DNA of 64,000 nucleotides from Thermococcus paralvinellae (GTDB lineage Archaea > Methanobacteriota_B > Thermococci > Thermococcales > Thermococcaceae): NCBI RefSeq assembly GCF_000517445.1, contig NZ_CP006965.1, forward strand, positions 1,278,681 to 1,342,680, read 5' to 3'. Positions 8,707 to 18,315 of the stretch are shown here, one piece after another. A model generated the notes under the pieces. That model did not search any database. It was not told the origin of the DNA and was given only the letters and a program-made list of their open reading frames with translations. The first letter of the stretch is position 1; every line of letters starts with the position of its first letter. The position numbers and the translations under genes were made by a program.

Positions 8707-9417
8707 TCAACGCTCCAATATAAGACGAGCAATCTTTTCACTAACAACATCTAAGATTGCCTCACCTTTTTCTTTTGTAGCTCCTTTGGGATTGTCATTT
8801 ACACCGTTTGGAAACAACTCGAGGGCAATATCCTTCCTAATTATTCTGACTTTTGAAGTTCTCTTCTTACCCTCAGCTTTTTCCATCTTAACCAGTTCAG
8901 GCTTTATTGCCAAAATAACAGAGGTCTCATCTTCCCCAGCATGCCCTTGAGAAGAGCATATGCTTAGAATGTCTTCCCTAAAGTCGATCCACCAATTTAT
9001 AAGCCAGATTTCAACATCGTATTTCTCAGCTACTTCTTCGCTAGCTTCAACAAGCGGATAATAGTTTCCACCATGTCCATTTAGCAAGATAATTCTTCTG
9101 AATCCCTCTTCTGCAAACTCTTCCATAACATCACGAACATATCTCCTCAAAGTATCAGCCTTAACATTTATAGTTCCCGGAAAAATATTGAGGACAAAAC
9201 TGTGTCCATACCAGATTGGAGGAGCAATTAAAATTTCTTTTCCCTTTTCTTTCAGCTTAGCTTCAACCCTTTTCGCTATCTCAACTGGAGCGAATACATC
9301 AGTTCCGAGAGGTAAATGTTTCCCATGAGCTTCAACACTGCCGATTGGAAGAATTACAGTGTCAACTTTCTTTCTAATTTCATTAAACTCATCCCATGTT
9401 AATTTTTCCATGCGCAT
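8707..9417 (-). CDS. Creatininase-family metal-dependent amidohydrolase
   Basis: A 236-residue protein with the family metal-site motifs PIGSVEAHGKHLPLGTD (residues 24-40), LLNGHGGN (about 112-119) and GHAGEDETS (about 158-166). Archaeal members include creatinine amidohydrolases and the formylaminopyrimidine deformylase ArfB of flavin/deazaflavin synthesis, so either type is possible here. Start at ATG 9417, with GAGGGGAT 5 bases upstream. It sits 12 bases downstream of the glycosyltransferase gene and overlaps or abuts the following membrane-protein gene. Confidence 0.88.
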   Translation of the reverse strand: MRMEKLTWDEFNEIRKKVDTVILPIGSVEAHGKHLPLGTDVFAPVEIAKRVEAKLKEKGKEILIAPPIWYGHSFVLNIFPGTINVKADTLRRYVRDVMEEFAEEGFRRIILLNGHGGNYYPLVEASEEVAEKYDVEIWLINWWIDFREDILSICSSQGHAGEDETSVILAIKPELVKMEKAEGKKRTSKVRIIRKDIALELFPNGVNDNPKGATKEKGEAILDVVSEKIARLILER

Positions 9418-9428
9418 TTTAATCCCCT

Positions 9429-10565
9429 CTAGATTTTTGAGAGAATTTCTTCATAAGTTTTTTCAATCCGTTTTGCAACCTTATCCCAGGAATATCTCTC
9501 TTCTACAGCCTTCCTACCATTGCTTCCGAACCATTCTCTAAGATCCTCATTAATGAGAAGCTTTTGAATTGCTTTTCTTAGCTCAAGTTCATTACCCGGA
9601 GGAACTAAAAGTCCACTTTCGCTCTCCCTTATAATTTCAGGAATTCCCCCAACATTTGTTGCAATAACAGGCAAACCTGATGCCATGGCTTCCAGTATAA
9701 CAATTCCAAATGCCTCAGCTGTTATTGAAGGGAGAACAAATATATCCGCCATCCCAAAAATCCTTGGTAGCATCTTATTGTCTACATACCCTAAGAATTT
9801 AACCTTATCTTCAATTCTCAAAAATTTTACCTGTGCTCTTAAAAATGGAAGCATTTCTCCAGAGCCCACCATAACCAAAGTTGCATCTTCAATTTCTGAG
9901 AAGGCATTGATAAGAATATGTGGTCCTTTTCGGTAACTCATCCTGCTTACATATAGGACAACCTTCCCTTCAATTCCAAACTCAGCTTTAATTTCTTCTT
10001 TATTCCAGTTTGGTGTGAAAAGTTTATCATCAACTCCATTTGGAATAATTTCTATCGGAGTATCCGTAAAATGTTCTATAAACGCTTTGGCAGCCTTGCT
10101 AACTGCAATTATCTTATGAGGGTACCTTAAGTAATTGCTGAACATGGGGAACGTCAAACCCAAAGCTTCCCAGAGCTTTGATTCATGAGCAAAAGAAATA
10201 CTGTGAGTTGTTAGTATTGTCGCTTTTCCCATCTCTCTTCCAGCTTTTGCCGCCTTTAAAGCTAAGGGCGTGAATGCATGATGGGAGTGAACGACATCAA
10301 AATCGCTTAAGAACTCATTGAGTTCTTTTGTCGATTTTAGGCTATAGGAAATATTCACTTCAAGGATTGGGCTCACAACACCTGGGATTTTTATGAGTTC
10401 AATCCCATTCTCTTCTAATTCTTTTTCCTTTCCAGTTTCTCTGTTGTTGGTAACGATAGCAACTTCATGCCCCATTTCTCTAAGTTTTAATGCTAAATGG
10501 TGCATATGACTTGCAACACCACCGATTTTTGGATAATACCAGTCGCTAACAAGAGCTATTCTCAT
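9429..10565 (-). CDS. Glycosyltransferase family 4
   Basis: A 378-residue GT-B fold enzyme that would transfer a sugar from a nucleotide or lipid donor at the membrane face. N-terminal RIALVSDWYYPKIGGVASH and HSHHAFTPLA belong to the acceptor domain; VLYVSRMSYRKGPHILI and AEAFGIVILEAMASGLPVIA form the donor site with the EX7E motif. It resembles archaeal phosphatidylinositol-mannosyltransferase-like enzymes. Start at 10565 from GGTGATAAAA upstream; it overlaps the upstream flippase-like gene by 20 bases. With that gene and the prenyltransferase it suggests a lipid-linked glycan or glycolipid role (inference). Confidence 0.9.
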   Translation of the reverse strand: MRIALVSDWYYPKIGGVASHMHHLALKLREMGHEVAIVTNNRETGKEKELEENGIELIKIPGVVSPILEVNISYSLKSTKELNEFLSDFDVVHSHHAFTPLALKAAKAGREMGKATILTTHSISFAHESKLWEALGLTFPMFSNYLRYPHKIIAVSKAAKAFIEHFTDTPIEIIPNGVDDKLFTPNWNKEEIKAEFGIEGKVVLYVSRMSYRKGPHILINAFSEIEDATLVMVGSGEMLPFLRAQVKFLRIEDKVKFLGYVDNKMLPRIFGMADIFVLPSITAEAFGIVILEAMASGLPVIATNVGGIPEIIRESESGLLVPPGNELELRKAIQKLLINEDLREWFGSNGRKAVEERYSWDKVAKRIEKTYEEILSKI

Positions 10566-11466
10566 TTTTATCACCTTCACCTAAAGCTTCGTAAAACATT
10601 ACCGCTCCTACTATCGAGTATATATACTGGAAAAGGAATTTATAAACAAAGGCTGTTACTGTGGCTTTTGTTGAAACACCAATTCCAAGAACAAGTCCAA
10701 ACTCATTTGCTCCAAACCCTGCAGGAATGCCGCTAACGGAAGCAAATAGTACACTCATTAAGAATCCATATAAAGCCCCTTTCATTGAAATTTCTAAATT
10801 GAACGCTTTTCCAACTATGATAATTCCAAAAACTTGAAGGAGAATTATAGTTACGGAAAGCAAGAAAGATAATAGAAAAATAACTTTATTCTCTTTTGCC
10901 TTGCTCCATCCTTCATAGGTTCGCCCTAAATAGCTCCTAATGGTGCAGATCAACCCTTTAAAGCCAAAACTCTCCCAAAGCTTCAGCAGAGAGTCAAGAG
11001 CTTTGTATACACCTTTCTCATATATAAGGGCAATTAAAATAAGAACTAACCCAAGTATTCCAAACTTTGTAAATCCAACAAAGATCAGAGCAAAAGAAAG
11101 AACAACCAAAAATTCCGTACTTAATCCAATTACAAGCGATGATAAAGCTTTGAAGTAATCTCCTCCAACGAGCTTAACCTTTGCTATATGCCCCACGCTT
11201 GGAGGAAGAATTGTCATCAAATAATATCCACTAATAAAAGCTTTGAAAGTTTTTTTGAAGCTTGTTTTTTGCACTTCTCTTAAAAACAAATACCATCTAA
11301 GAGATGACAAGAGTACTGTAAGAACAGAGAGCATAAAAGCTACAAGGAGATACTCATGGGAGGCTGTTTTTAGAGCTAATTTAAGCTCGCTAATATCAAT
11401 ATTTTTGTAAAGATAGGCAAGGGATATTAAGAGAGCAATTAAAGCAAACAATCTCTTTTTGTTCAT
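10546..11466 (-). CDS. Flippase-like membrane protein (lysylphosphatidylglycerol synthase TM/UPF0104 family)
   Basis: A 306-residue integral membrane protein with about eight hydrophobic segments, an RWYLFL motif after the second and PPSVGHIAKVKLVGG in the middle, typical of the AglD/LPG-synthase TM family. Such proteins are often found with glycosyltransferases in glycolipid and N-glycan pathways. The last 20 bases overlap the glycosyltransferase start, so the two are co-translated. It is 1-2 bases downstream of the UbiA gene. Substrate unknown. Confidence 0.85.
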   Translation of the reverse strand: MNKKRLFALIALLISLAYLYKNIDISELKLALKTASHEYLLVAFMLSVLTVLLSSLRWYLFLREVQKTSFKKTFKAFISGYYLMTILPPSVGHIAKVKLVGGDYFKALSSLVIGLSTEFLVVLSFALIFVGFTKFGILGLVLILIALIYEKGVYKALDSLLKLWESFGFKGLICTIRSYLGRTYEGWSKAKENKVIFLLSFLLSVTIILLQVFGIIIVGKAFNLEISMKGALYGFLMSVLFASVSGIPAGFGANEFGLVLGIGVSTKATVTAFVYKFLFQYIYSIVGAVMFYEALGEGDKNENSSC

Positions 11467-11467
11467 A

Positions 11468-12262
11468 CTATGCCCCCAGTAATGTCCTTAAAGCATGCAG
11501 AGCTAAAAGGAAAACAACAATTCCATCAAGAGTTCTGTAATTAACTTTGATTCCAGCCACCATAATTCCAAAGACACCAAGGGGGATGTTTAAAGTCACC
11601 AGGAGAAGAGCTATCGAAGCGCCTGAAAATATCATGACGAGCTTTTCTGATAGACTTTTGCCAATAACAATTGGAGTCGTCCTTAAATTTGCTTTCAAGT
11701 CACTTTCATAATCTTCAAGATGATTCCTAAGTTCCATCGAGAATGAATAAAACAAGAGAGCCAAACCTATTGCAATCTCGTATTTCGTTAAAACTCCATC
11801 GAAGTATGCACCATAGAGGAAGGGCATTGCTCCAAAAAATATTCCATGTGATATGACATCTAGGATAGGTTGTGCCTTAAGTCTCGGGGGTGCTGAGTAA
11901 AGAGTAGCTAGGAGTATCATTGAAACGTAGATTAAGAGCTCTTTATACCCAAGGAAAGCCGCAAATAATATCCCTAAAATTGCAATTGTAATCGAGGACA
12001 AAATCCCTATCCCAAAGCTGAGCTCTCCACTAGCTATTGGATTTTTATTTCTCTTCCTAGGGTTCACTAAATCAGTATCTACATCAAAGCAATTATTTAT
12101 AGCAAAAGCATATGCAACATACAATATTAGTGATATCACGACTATAACAGCACTTTTAAAATCAGAATTATATCTGAGATTCATTACCAAGCCAAGCAGT
12201 CCCATTCCTATAAACGATTTACCATCAAGTATTCTGGTGTTTTTTATCACAGCTCGTAACAT
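11468..12262 (-). CDS. UbiA-family prenyltransferase
   Basis: A 264-residue polytopic membrane enzyme that attaches an isoprenoid chain to an acceptor. The first Asp-rich motif is NNCFDVDTD (NxxxDxxxD); the second is in LEDYESDLKA. The conserved TLYSAPPRLK lies between them. About nine membrane spans. Family members make digeranylgeranylglyceryl phosphate, menaquinone or modified polyprenols; this one has a variant second motif and the product is uncertain. Start at 12262 with GGTGG a few bases upstream, discarding the in-frame start at 12310. Divergent from the regulator at 12355. Confidence 0.85.
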   Translation of the reverse strand: MLRAVIKNTRILDGKSFIGMGLLGLVMNLRYNSDFKSAVIVVISLILYVAYAFAINNCFDVDTDLVNPRKRNKNPIASGELSFGIGILSSITIAILGILFAAFLGYKELLIYVSMILLATLYSAPPRLKAQPILDVISHGIFFGAMPFLYGAYFDGVLTKYEIAIGLALLFYSFSMELRNHLEDYESDLKANLRTTPIVIGKSLSEKLVMIFSGASIALLLVTLNIPLGVFGIMVAGIKVNYRTLDGIVVFLLALHALRTLLGA

Positions 12263-12354
12263 ATTCCCACCACTGAACATCTTCTGAAAAAGGTTTATAA
12301 GTGTTTTCACTAAATTGTGAATAGGTATGAATAAAAATCTTCATAGGGATTAAA

Positions 12355-12678
12355 ATGGAAGAGTTGTTAAAAGCACTTACAAACACCCTTGAAAAATTTG
12401 AGCTTACAAGCTCGGAGATTAGAATATATTCCCTTCTCCTAAAAGAGCAATTAACCCCAAGGCAAATAGCAAAAAAACTCGATTTATCTGAGAGGATTGT
12501 CAGAGAGAAGCTTAAACACCTCCTCGAGCTTGGACTGGTTGAGAGGGAGCTAATAAATAGGGGATGGCTTGGCTACCTCTACAAAGCAAAAGCCCCAAAG
12601 GAGGCATTAAATGCCCTTTTGAGCAAAATGGAAGAATTTATAAAAAGCTTTGAAAAGGAAGCGAACAGAATGCTCTAA
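12355..12678 (+). CDS. TrmB-like winged-helix transcriptional regulator, DNA-binding domain only
   Basis: A 107-residue protein consisting of a winged helix: [36 protein letters not shown] (recognition helix) and [18 protein letters not shown] (wing), followed by a helical tail [19 protein letters not shown] suited to dimerisation. It corresponds to the N-terminal domain of TrmB regulators and lacks the sugar-binding domain. Divergent from the UbiA-glycosyltransferase operon, which it may control (inference from position). The last 4 bases overlap the end of the convergent speE gene. Confidence 0.82.
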   Translation: MEELLKALTNTLEKFELTSSEIRIYSLLLKEQLTPRQIAKKLDLSERIVREKLKHLLELGLVERELINRGWLGYLYKAKAPKEALNALLSKMEEFIKSFEKEANRML

Positions 12679-13511
12679 AGCTTAAGCTTTCCTTCCAGCA
12701 GATCCCTAACATATTTTGGCATCTGGAACAGAGTTTCATGTCTTTCTGGGTCATAATAGATAAGCTCAAGCCCCTCTGCTCTTTTTAGGTCAATTTTTGT
12801 AAAGTCAATGTTTCCTTTAACTCCAACCAGGAAGCTCCATGGTGAAGCGTAGCCAATCACTGGGAAGCTGAAGTAGTAAACTTTGTCGAATACGCTATTC
12901 ATTGCTTTATGAGCATCCAACAGCTCGTTTGTAAACAAGTAAACACTACCAGCTTGTGTTATGAGAATCCCATCGTCATTTAATACATTATATGCAGTTC
13001 TGTAGAACTCCTCACTGAAAAGTTGCTTTGCAGGCCCAACGGGATCCGTTGAGTCAACAATTATTACGTCAAGCTTCTCTTTAGTGTTTTTCACGTATTC
13101 CATGCCATCTCCAATTATGACTTCTGCCCTCGGATCTTCAAATGCTCCTCTGTCAATGCCAAGATAAATCTTTGAGGTTTCAACAACCATCTCATCAATT
13201 TCGACCATAACAGCTTTTTCGACGGTTTTGTGCTTTAAAACTTCTCTAAGCGTGCCTCCATCACCGCCTCCAATTATGAGAACTCTCCTTGGATTTGGAT
13301 GAGCCAACAAAGCAGGATGGACTAAAGGTTCATGATAGCTTTCTTCTCCTTGCTCCACTAATTGGACAGTTCCTTCTAAAACTAAAAGCTTTCCAAAACC
13401 TTCCGTCTCGTAAATCTCAATCCTCTGATATTTGCTTTGAGTTTCAAATAATTTCTCTTTAATCTTGAACGCAACACCATAACCTCTTGGATACCACTCT
13501 ATGAAGTGCAT
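12675..13511 (-). CDS. speE: Polyamine aminopropyltransferase (spermidine/agmatine type)
   Basis: Transfers an aminopropyl group from decarboxylated AdoMet to agmatine or a diamine; cytoplasmic. The 278-residue protein has the family motifs [12 protein letters not shown] (dcAdoMet binding), [21 protein letters not shown] with the catalytic Asp, and a C-terminal gate. In Thermococcus this enzyme prefers agmatine, giving N1-aminopropylagmatine; I infer the same here because arginine decarboxylase is nearby. GGGGTGAG precedes the ATG. The promoter has a TATA box near 13570-13579 and a 12-bp palindrome in the leader. Confidence 0.94.
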   Translation of the reverse strand: MHFIEWYPRGYGVAFKIKEKLFETQSKYQRIEIYETEGFGKLLVLEGTVQLVEQGEESYHEPLVHPALLAHPNPRRVLIIGGGDGGTLREVLKHKTVEKAVMVEIDEMVVETSKIYLGIDRGAFEDPRAEVIIGDGMEYVKNTKEKLDVIIVDSTDPVGPAKQLFSEEFYRTAYNVLNDDGILITQAGSVYLFTNELLDAHKAMNSVFDKVYYFSFPVIGYASPWSFLVGVKGNIDFTKIDLKRAEGLELIYYDPERHETLFQMPKYVRDLLEGKLKL

Positions 13512-13531
13512 AAACTCTCACCCCGATAACT

Positions 13532-13579
13532 TCTCAGCTGAGAGGTTTTAAACCTTAGTGAAAGGCTAGGGTTATAAAC
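13532..13579 (-). promoter_or_regulatory. speE promoter and leader palindrome
   Basis: Minus-strand TATA box AGTTTATAAC at 13570-13579 places the transcript start near 13550. The perfect 12-bp palindrome TCTCAGCTGAGA lies at 13532-13543, just inside the leader, where a repressor or RNA hairpin could act. Confidence 0.45.
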
Positions 13580-13705
13580 TCTCCTATCCAAAACTAGTAC
13601 TAGAAGGAAAACAATCGTTAGAATTCCATATAAAAACCTCCAAAGTTATCAGAAGACTGAAAAAGATTAGAAGATTGAAAGGCTAGAAAAGCAGAGGTAA
13701 AAGAG

Positions 13706-14080
13706 TTAATCCTTAAAAAGCAACCCCCTATCAAGCTTAACAATTGTTGGTCTTTTGCACTTGAGCTCCTTGATTATATACTCACTTGCCTTCAGCGGCA
13801 TTGTGTGATCGCCACAGGTATAAACATCAACTGCTGCATAGCCATGCTCTGGCCATGTGTGAATTGCGATATGACTTTCAGAAACGACAACAACACCAGA
13901 AACGCCTTGAGGTGAGAACTTATGAAATCTCTTGTCAATAATTGTAGAATTCGCTATTTCAGCCGCTTTAGTTAGAATTTCCTCTATCTTTTCTATATCG
14001 TCTAAAATCTGCGGATCGCAATCGTATAAGTCTAAGACAATATGCATCCCAAGTGGAGTGTCCACAGTTACTTGAACCAT
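13706..14080 (-). CDS. speH: S-adenosylmethionine decarboxylase proenzyme, pyruvoyl type
   Basis: Makes decarboxylated AdoMet, the aminopropyl donor. The 124-residue proenzyme belongs to the short prokaryotic class; self-cleavage before Ser in VVVSESHIAIHTWPE yields the pyruvoyl group, and the catalytic Cys is in VYTCGDHTMP. Start at 14080 rather than 14089, since GGAGGTGAGTGCG directly precedes that ATG. It lies 45 bases downstream of pdaD on the same strand and 195 bases upstream of speE, so the three form one pathway cluster and perhaps one transcript. Confidence 0.96.
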   Translation of the reverse strand: MVQVTVDTPLGMHIVLDLYDCDPQILDDIEKIEEILTKAAEIANSTIIDKRFHKFSPQGVSGVVVVSESHIAIHTWPEHGYAAVDVYTCGDHTMPLKASEYIIKELKCKRPTIVKLDRGLLFKD

Positions 14081-14125
14081 CGCACTCACCTCCCTCCATC
14101 ACTCTCACCTCCATAAAAATTTGAA

Positions 14126-14599
14126 TCAGTAGGGGAACATTACCACAGCAGCAACAGCTGCAGCAGGTTTATTCTTCACAGTTATCTCAGCGGCAGCGAC
14201 TCTGAATTCCTTGAGCTTCCATCCTCTAACTCTAAAGCCTTCTTCAACCATTCTCCTTACCATTTCTGTGGCTTCCTCTTTTGTGCAGTAGCCACTGTAT
14301 TCGTAAATCAATCCACCTTCGTTGCCCTCGCTTATTCCGACGCCTAAAGCTGCACTTATTGTTGTATCAGGCTCATCACTTTCAATATGTGCGTAAACTG
14401 TTGGGAGGAGCATTCCAATTGGAACTTCTGGAACCTTCTCAATCCATTCTATATGTGATGGAATAACACTGCTAAGCTTTACAAGGTTAACATTTCCTAT
14501 TCCCATCTTAAGCAGTGCATTGTCAAAGGCATTCAATTTAGTTCCACCTTCAGCGCTCGCAGCGAGCATAATTGCTTTTTTTGGGGTTATCCAACTCAT
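14126..14599 (-). CDS. pdaD: Pyruvoyl-dependent arginine decarboxylase
   Basis: Decarboxylates arginine to agmatine, the first step of archaeal polyamine synthesis. The 157-residue proenzyme carries the cleavage site KLSSVIPSHI (between the two serines) and the conserved GISEGNEGGLIYEYSG. GGAGGTAAAGAG precedes the ATG. It heads the pdaD-speH pair. Identification is secure from length and motifs. Confidence 0.96.
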   Translation of the reverse strand: MSWITPKKAIMLAASAEGGTKLNAFDNALLKMGIGNVNLVKLSSVIPSHIEWIEKVPEVPIGMLLPTVYAHIESDEPDTTISAALGVGISEGNEGGLIYEYSGYCTKEEATEMVRRMVEEGFRVRGWKLKEFRVAAAEITVKNKPAAAVAAVVMFPY

Positions 14600-14822
14600 C
14601 TCTCTTTACCTCCAATTTTGGCTATTCTTACCGGCTCGATTTTGATTTTAATAAAAATTATTGCAAAATTTTAAGTTCAATTAATCCATACTTGGTGGTT
14701 TGCTTATAAGTCTTTCGCTTTCAGTTAAAATTTAAAATAGCCAGCAAATATCCAGTAACTTTAAGAATAACTAAGAATAAACTAGTTAAAACAAAAACAA
14801 ACAGCTAAAAACAGTTTTTGTC

Positions 14823-15971
14823 TTATGTTTCTTTGTTATTGATGTGTGATATAACCCTACCAATCGTTGCTGAAACAAAGATTCCCATGATGCTTGTGAG
14901 AGAGGCTAGTGCATACATATGCTGGCTTAAAACCCCATAAGTATATCCGATTTCACCAACCAAAAGTCCTAGGACTCCAAAACTTGCCACTCCCGCCCCT
15001 CTAGCCAAAGAGGTTTTTAGATCATTTTCCCAAAGAAGAATTGTTGTTAAGAGAACCCTAACTAAATAAATTATAACAAAGAAATAAACAACTTCCAAAG
15101 AAAATTCAGTCTCAAAATTTATTCCTCTCCAAGCAAAGAAAATTGGAGCAAAAATTCCATAAGTAACACCGGAGATTATAGTATACACTCTTTCATATTG
15201 CTTTGTACCTACCAAGTCGCTGTGAAGTATCAGCCCTACTAAAAACGCTCCAATGCTAAAGTGAAGACCAATCTGCTCACTTATTAAAGCCAAGGACGTT
15301 GCAAGGATCATTACTAATCCAAATACCGCTTCATCGCTCTTTAATCTTCTCAACGTTCTCATAATCCACACTTTGTGCTGAATACCGATGAAGTAATTTA
15401 ATCCAAGCACTGTACCCAAAAATACAATGTCTTTAACAAGCTCCAAAAAGAGTTCCATATAGCTTAGATGATGAAGCTCAAAATTTATTAGCAAATAGAG
15501 GATCACTAAACTTCCCACTTCACTAATAACAGCATATGAAAGAGCAACATGAAGAAATTCCTGACCAAAAAATCTGGTGAATCGGATAACAATCGGGGCT
15601 GAAGCGACAGCTAGAATCGATGCCACTATCAGATTATCCATTGAGATTTCGTAGTTCGTGAAGGGAAGTGTTAGAAAGAGCATTGTTATATATGTGACGA
15701 TATATATTGGTAGGCTTTTCTTGCCTCCGAGGTGAATTTCTTCCGGTGTTAACTCAAGACCGGCATAGATCATTAAGAAAAATATCCCAAGCTCAGCTAA
15801 TAGACTCATATCATCTCTTGGGAGGTCTGTTAAAACCACACCAAGGAAAAGGCCAGCAGTGATTTCTCCAAGAAATCCAGGATATCCTAGTCTTTCAAAT
15901 ATTTCTGCCAAAATTCTCGCCACTGCAATGATGATAAAAACGTAGCCTATAACTTCCACGTGAATCCCCAT
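14823..15971 (-). CDS. CPA2-family cation/proton antiporter (Na+/H+ exchanger domain)
   Basis: A 382-residue polytopic membrane protein with about 12 spans. Family features are LGYPGFLGEITAGLFLGVVL near the N-terminus, FLMIYAGLELTPEE, and GAFLVGLILHSD late. It resembles NapA/KefB-type exchangers without the C-terminal TrkA nucleotide domain. No ribosome site precedes the ATG; an A/T-rich TATA-like stretch lies about 27 bases upstream, so the message is probably leaderless. Ion specificity is not determinable from sequence. Confidence 0.87.
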   Translation of the reverse strand: MGIHVEVIGYVFIIIAVARILAEIFERLGYPGFLGEITAGLFLGVVLTDLPRDDMSLLAELGIFFLMIYAGLELTPEEIHLGGKKSLPIYIVTYITMLFLTLPFTNYEISMDNLIVASILAVASAPIVIRFTRFFGQEFLHVALSYAVISEVGSLVILYLLINFELHHLSYMELFLELVKDIVFLGTVLGLNYFIGIQHKVWIMRTLRRLKSDEAVFGLVMILATSLALISEQIGLHFSIGAFLVGLILHSDLVGTKQYERVYTIISGVTYGIFAPIFFAWRGINFETEFSLEVVYFFVIIYLVRVLLTTILLWENDLKTSLARGAGVASFGVLGLLVGEIGYTYGVLSQHMYALASLTSIMGIFVSATIGRVISHINNKET

Positions 15972-16108
15972 TTATTTATGAAAAACATTATTAAAAATTT
16001 TTCGGGAAAGTTTTTGACTTATGGATAAATTTTGAACTCTATAGCAAAATTTCGAACTTTGATTCATAAAGTTTATTATTGAGGGACGCTAATTAACTTC
16101 GATGTACT

Positions 16109-16516
16109 ATGAGGCACTATGAAATTGTAAGGATAAAGGAAAATGGAAAAATTGAAATTCCTCTCGAATTTGCATATGAGATAGGATTGGTCAAGGATTC
16201 CTATTTCTTAATTGAAATTGACACCGACTTGAAGGAGATACACATAGAAAGAGTCGCTCTACCGGGCAAAAAACTTGTTGAAATTGAACTAGTAGTTGAA
16301 GACAAGCCTGGTGTCCTTGCAAAAATTAGTGGAACATTAGGGCGAAATAAAGCGAATATCTTATTCAGTGAAGCTGAAGAACTCGAAGGCCTTGGACTTG
16401 CTGCAATTGTAGCTGTTGTTGATGTAAGTGGAATGAAAATTGACCTTGAAGAACTAAAAAGGGAATTGAGTGAAATAGAAGAGGTCAAAGAGATTACTTT
16501 AAAAGTTTTGGAGTAA
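16109..16516 (+). CDS. AbrB-like plus ACT domain protein
   Basis: A 135-residue two-domain protein. Residues 1-48 resemble a SpoVT/AbrB swapped-hairpin (IVRIKENGKIEIPLEFAYEI), and residues 53-135 form an ACT domain (VEIELVVEDKPGVLAKISGT), a small-ligand sensor. This pairing suggests a ligand-responsive regulator, but no DNA-binding evidence is available. A TATA-like TTTATTATT lies about 30 bases upstream of the ATG, so the leader is very short. Its 3' end overlaps the convergent mnhD gene by 18 bases. Confidence 0.8.
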   Translation: MRHYEIVRIKENGKIEIPLEFAYEIGLVKDSYFLIEIDTDLKEIHIERVALPGKKLVEIELVVEDKPGVLAKISGTLGRNKANILFSEAEELEGLGLAAIVAVVDVSGMKIDLEELKRELSEIEEVKEITLKVLE

Positions 16517-18025
16517 CAAAATCAACAAAAACAGTGAAAAGACAATCATGTATATATTTACTTCTTTTCCTGCTTCTTTCATGCTTTCTCCAAAATGTTT
16601 CTTTGGAGCCATACTGAAAAATCCAACTCTCTGCAGTAGCCAAAAAGTCAAAATTGCAGCCAAAATTATCAATAAATCTTTGTAGGACATTGTCAAACCA
16701 AAATACACTCCAAAAGCTAAGGTTAATACTGCAATAGTAAATGAAAGCATCCGCTGTGTTAAATTACTTTTAATCGACTCTTCTGGCTTCATTAGATAAT
16801 AATTTAGCTTGGTAAATGATACAAGCGTTCCAATTCCAGCTATGTAGAACAGATACAACTGAACTCCACTGAGATTAGACAAAAGAAGCTTCTTTCCAAA
16901 AGCCCCTACAAAGGGGGATATCCCCCCAATTGCCAAGCTGAGCATTATTATACTTATCATTAAAATTTTATCGTGTCTATATGTGAGCCTTTCTAAGTCT
17001 TTTGTTTTTTGGGAGTTTATCAATGTCCCAACACTTAAAAAGAGTCCGCCTTTAAAGAGAGTGTGGGCAAAAGCATAATAGATTGTTCCAATGGGATTTA
17101 ATGTTGAAATTCCCAAAAGCACATAGCCCATTTGAGAAACTGTATGATATGCTAATAGGCGCTTTGCATTCTTCTGGAGAATGGCAAAAATAACTCCAAT
17201 CAGCATTGATGAGAACGCTATAAGTGTGAGTATGTTTAAGAGCGATTTTCTAATTGGCAGAGCAAGATATAAAAGTAGCATCCCATAGATCGGAGCTTTA
17301 ACAACAATTCCAGATAGCAAAGCACTTATCGGATTTGGGGCCTTTGAGTGAGCATCTGGCAGCCAGAAGTGAAGTGGAAAAATTCCAGACTTCAAAATTA
17401 AAGCAGAGAAAGCAACTGCCAAAGCAACATTAATTTCTCTTGACACAGTAATCTTACTCCTTATCAGTTCAACATTTAGATAACCTGTTTTTAAATAAAT
17501 TATGCCAATTGCAAAGATGAAAAGATAAGATGCTACAAGGGAAAATGCCAAGTATTTATATGCAGCTTTTTTCGCTCCTTTTTCATCTGATAGGGCTACT
17601 AAGGCAAAAGAGGATACCGAGGCAACTTCCATGTAAATATAGTAGTTGAACAAATCTCTGCTGATAAAAGCTCCCAATAGTCCAGCATGCATTAAAAGTA
17701 AAAGTGCATAAATCTTCCCATTTTTTGCGCGTTGTTTAAAGTAGCCCACTGAATAAACAGCAACAATAGAGAAGAGAATTAACTCAGCCAATATGAAGTA
17801 GAAATTGTAAATGTCGAGAGAAACCTGTATCCCAGCTTCTTTTACATGATTCCCAACAATCTCACTCAGGGGTATCTTTGTAGCAGTATGAATGAAAATT
17901 GCCCATGGTGAGAAAATTCCAGCTAGAAACACCACCCTGATATTTTTTTCTTTAACCCTTAAAGTTTCAAGAAGTGAAACAAAAAATGCAGCAAATAGGG
18001 GAAGAGCAACTAAAGTAGGAATCAC
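16499..18025 (-). CDS. mnhD: Mrp-type Na+/H+ antiporter subunit D (proton-conducting, NuoN/M-like)
   Basis: A 508-residue antiporter-like membrane subunit with about 14 spans. Conserved features are the Glu in YIYMEVASVSSFALVAL, the Lys in ALILKSGIFPLHFWLPDAHS, SALLSGIVVKAPIYGM and LLAYHTVSQMGY. It couples ion movement in Mrp antiporters and in the membrane-bound hydrogenase. The start is GTG 18025, preceded by GGAGGGAGGAG and overlapping the mnhC stop. Last gene of an eight-gene operon. Confidence 0.92.
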   Translation of the reverse strand: MIPTLVALPLFAAFFVSLLETLRVKEKNIRVVFLAGIFSPWAIFIHTATKIPLSEIVGNHVKEAGIQVSLDIYNFYFILAELILFSIVAVYSVGYFKQRAKNGKIYALLLLMHAGLLGAFISRDLFNYYIYMEVASVSSFALVALSDEKGAKKAAYKYLAFSLVASYLFIFAIGIIYLKTGYLNVELIRSKITVSREINVALAVAFSALILKSGIFPLHFWLPDAHSKAPNPISALLSGIVVKAPIYGMLLLYLALPIRKSLLNILTLIAFSSMLIGVIFAILQKNAKRLLAYHTVSQMGYVLLGISTLNPIGTIYYAFAHTLFKGGLFLSVGTLINSQKTKDLERLTYRHDKILMISIIMLSLAIGGISPFVGAFGKKLLLSNLSGVQLYLFYIAGIGTLVSFTKLNYYLMKPEESIKSNLTQRMLSFTIAVLTLAFGVYFGLTMSYKDLLIILAAILTFWLLQRVGFFSMAPKKHFGESMKEAGKEVNIYMIVFSLFLLILLLQNF

Positions 18026-18315
18026 ATCTCCTCCCTCCTCATTCTCAAAATCAACGCTAAGGCTAGAGAAGTAATTGCAACATCAACAACTAGAGTTGTT
18101 AGCATCAAAGTTGCAGGTAAAGGGTCAACAACTGCTTGTTGAGGCAGAATTGGCACTTCTGCTCCCTTGATGTATCCAGTCCCTACAAAAAATAAAACTA
18201 GTCCAGTTGAGATTACATTAATAGCTAGAACTTGCTTGATTAAATTCTTCTTTGTTATTAAACCATAAAGTCCAATCAGCATGATAACTATTCCAGCTGT
18301 TTCAGCATTAATCAC
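18022..18315 (-). CDS. mnhC: Mrp antiporter subunit C (NuoK-like)
   Basis: About 97 residues with three membrane spans; GLYGLITKKNLIKQVLAINV and PLPATLMLTTLVVDVAITSL match MrpC/NuoK proteins. I place the start at GTG 18315, 6 bases after GAGGTGGG; TTG 18321 would leave no spacing. It overlaps mnhB upstream and mnhD downstream by a few bases, so translation is coupled. Confidence 0.9.
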   Translation of the reverse strand: MINAETAGIVIMLIGLYGLITKKNLIKQVLAINVISTGLVLFFVGTGYIKGAEVPILPQQAVVDPLPATLMLTTLVVDVAITSLALALILRMRREEM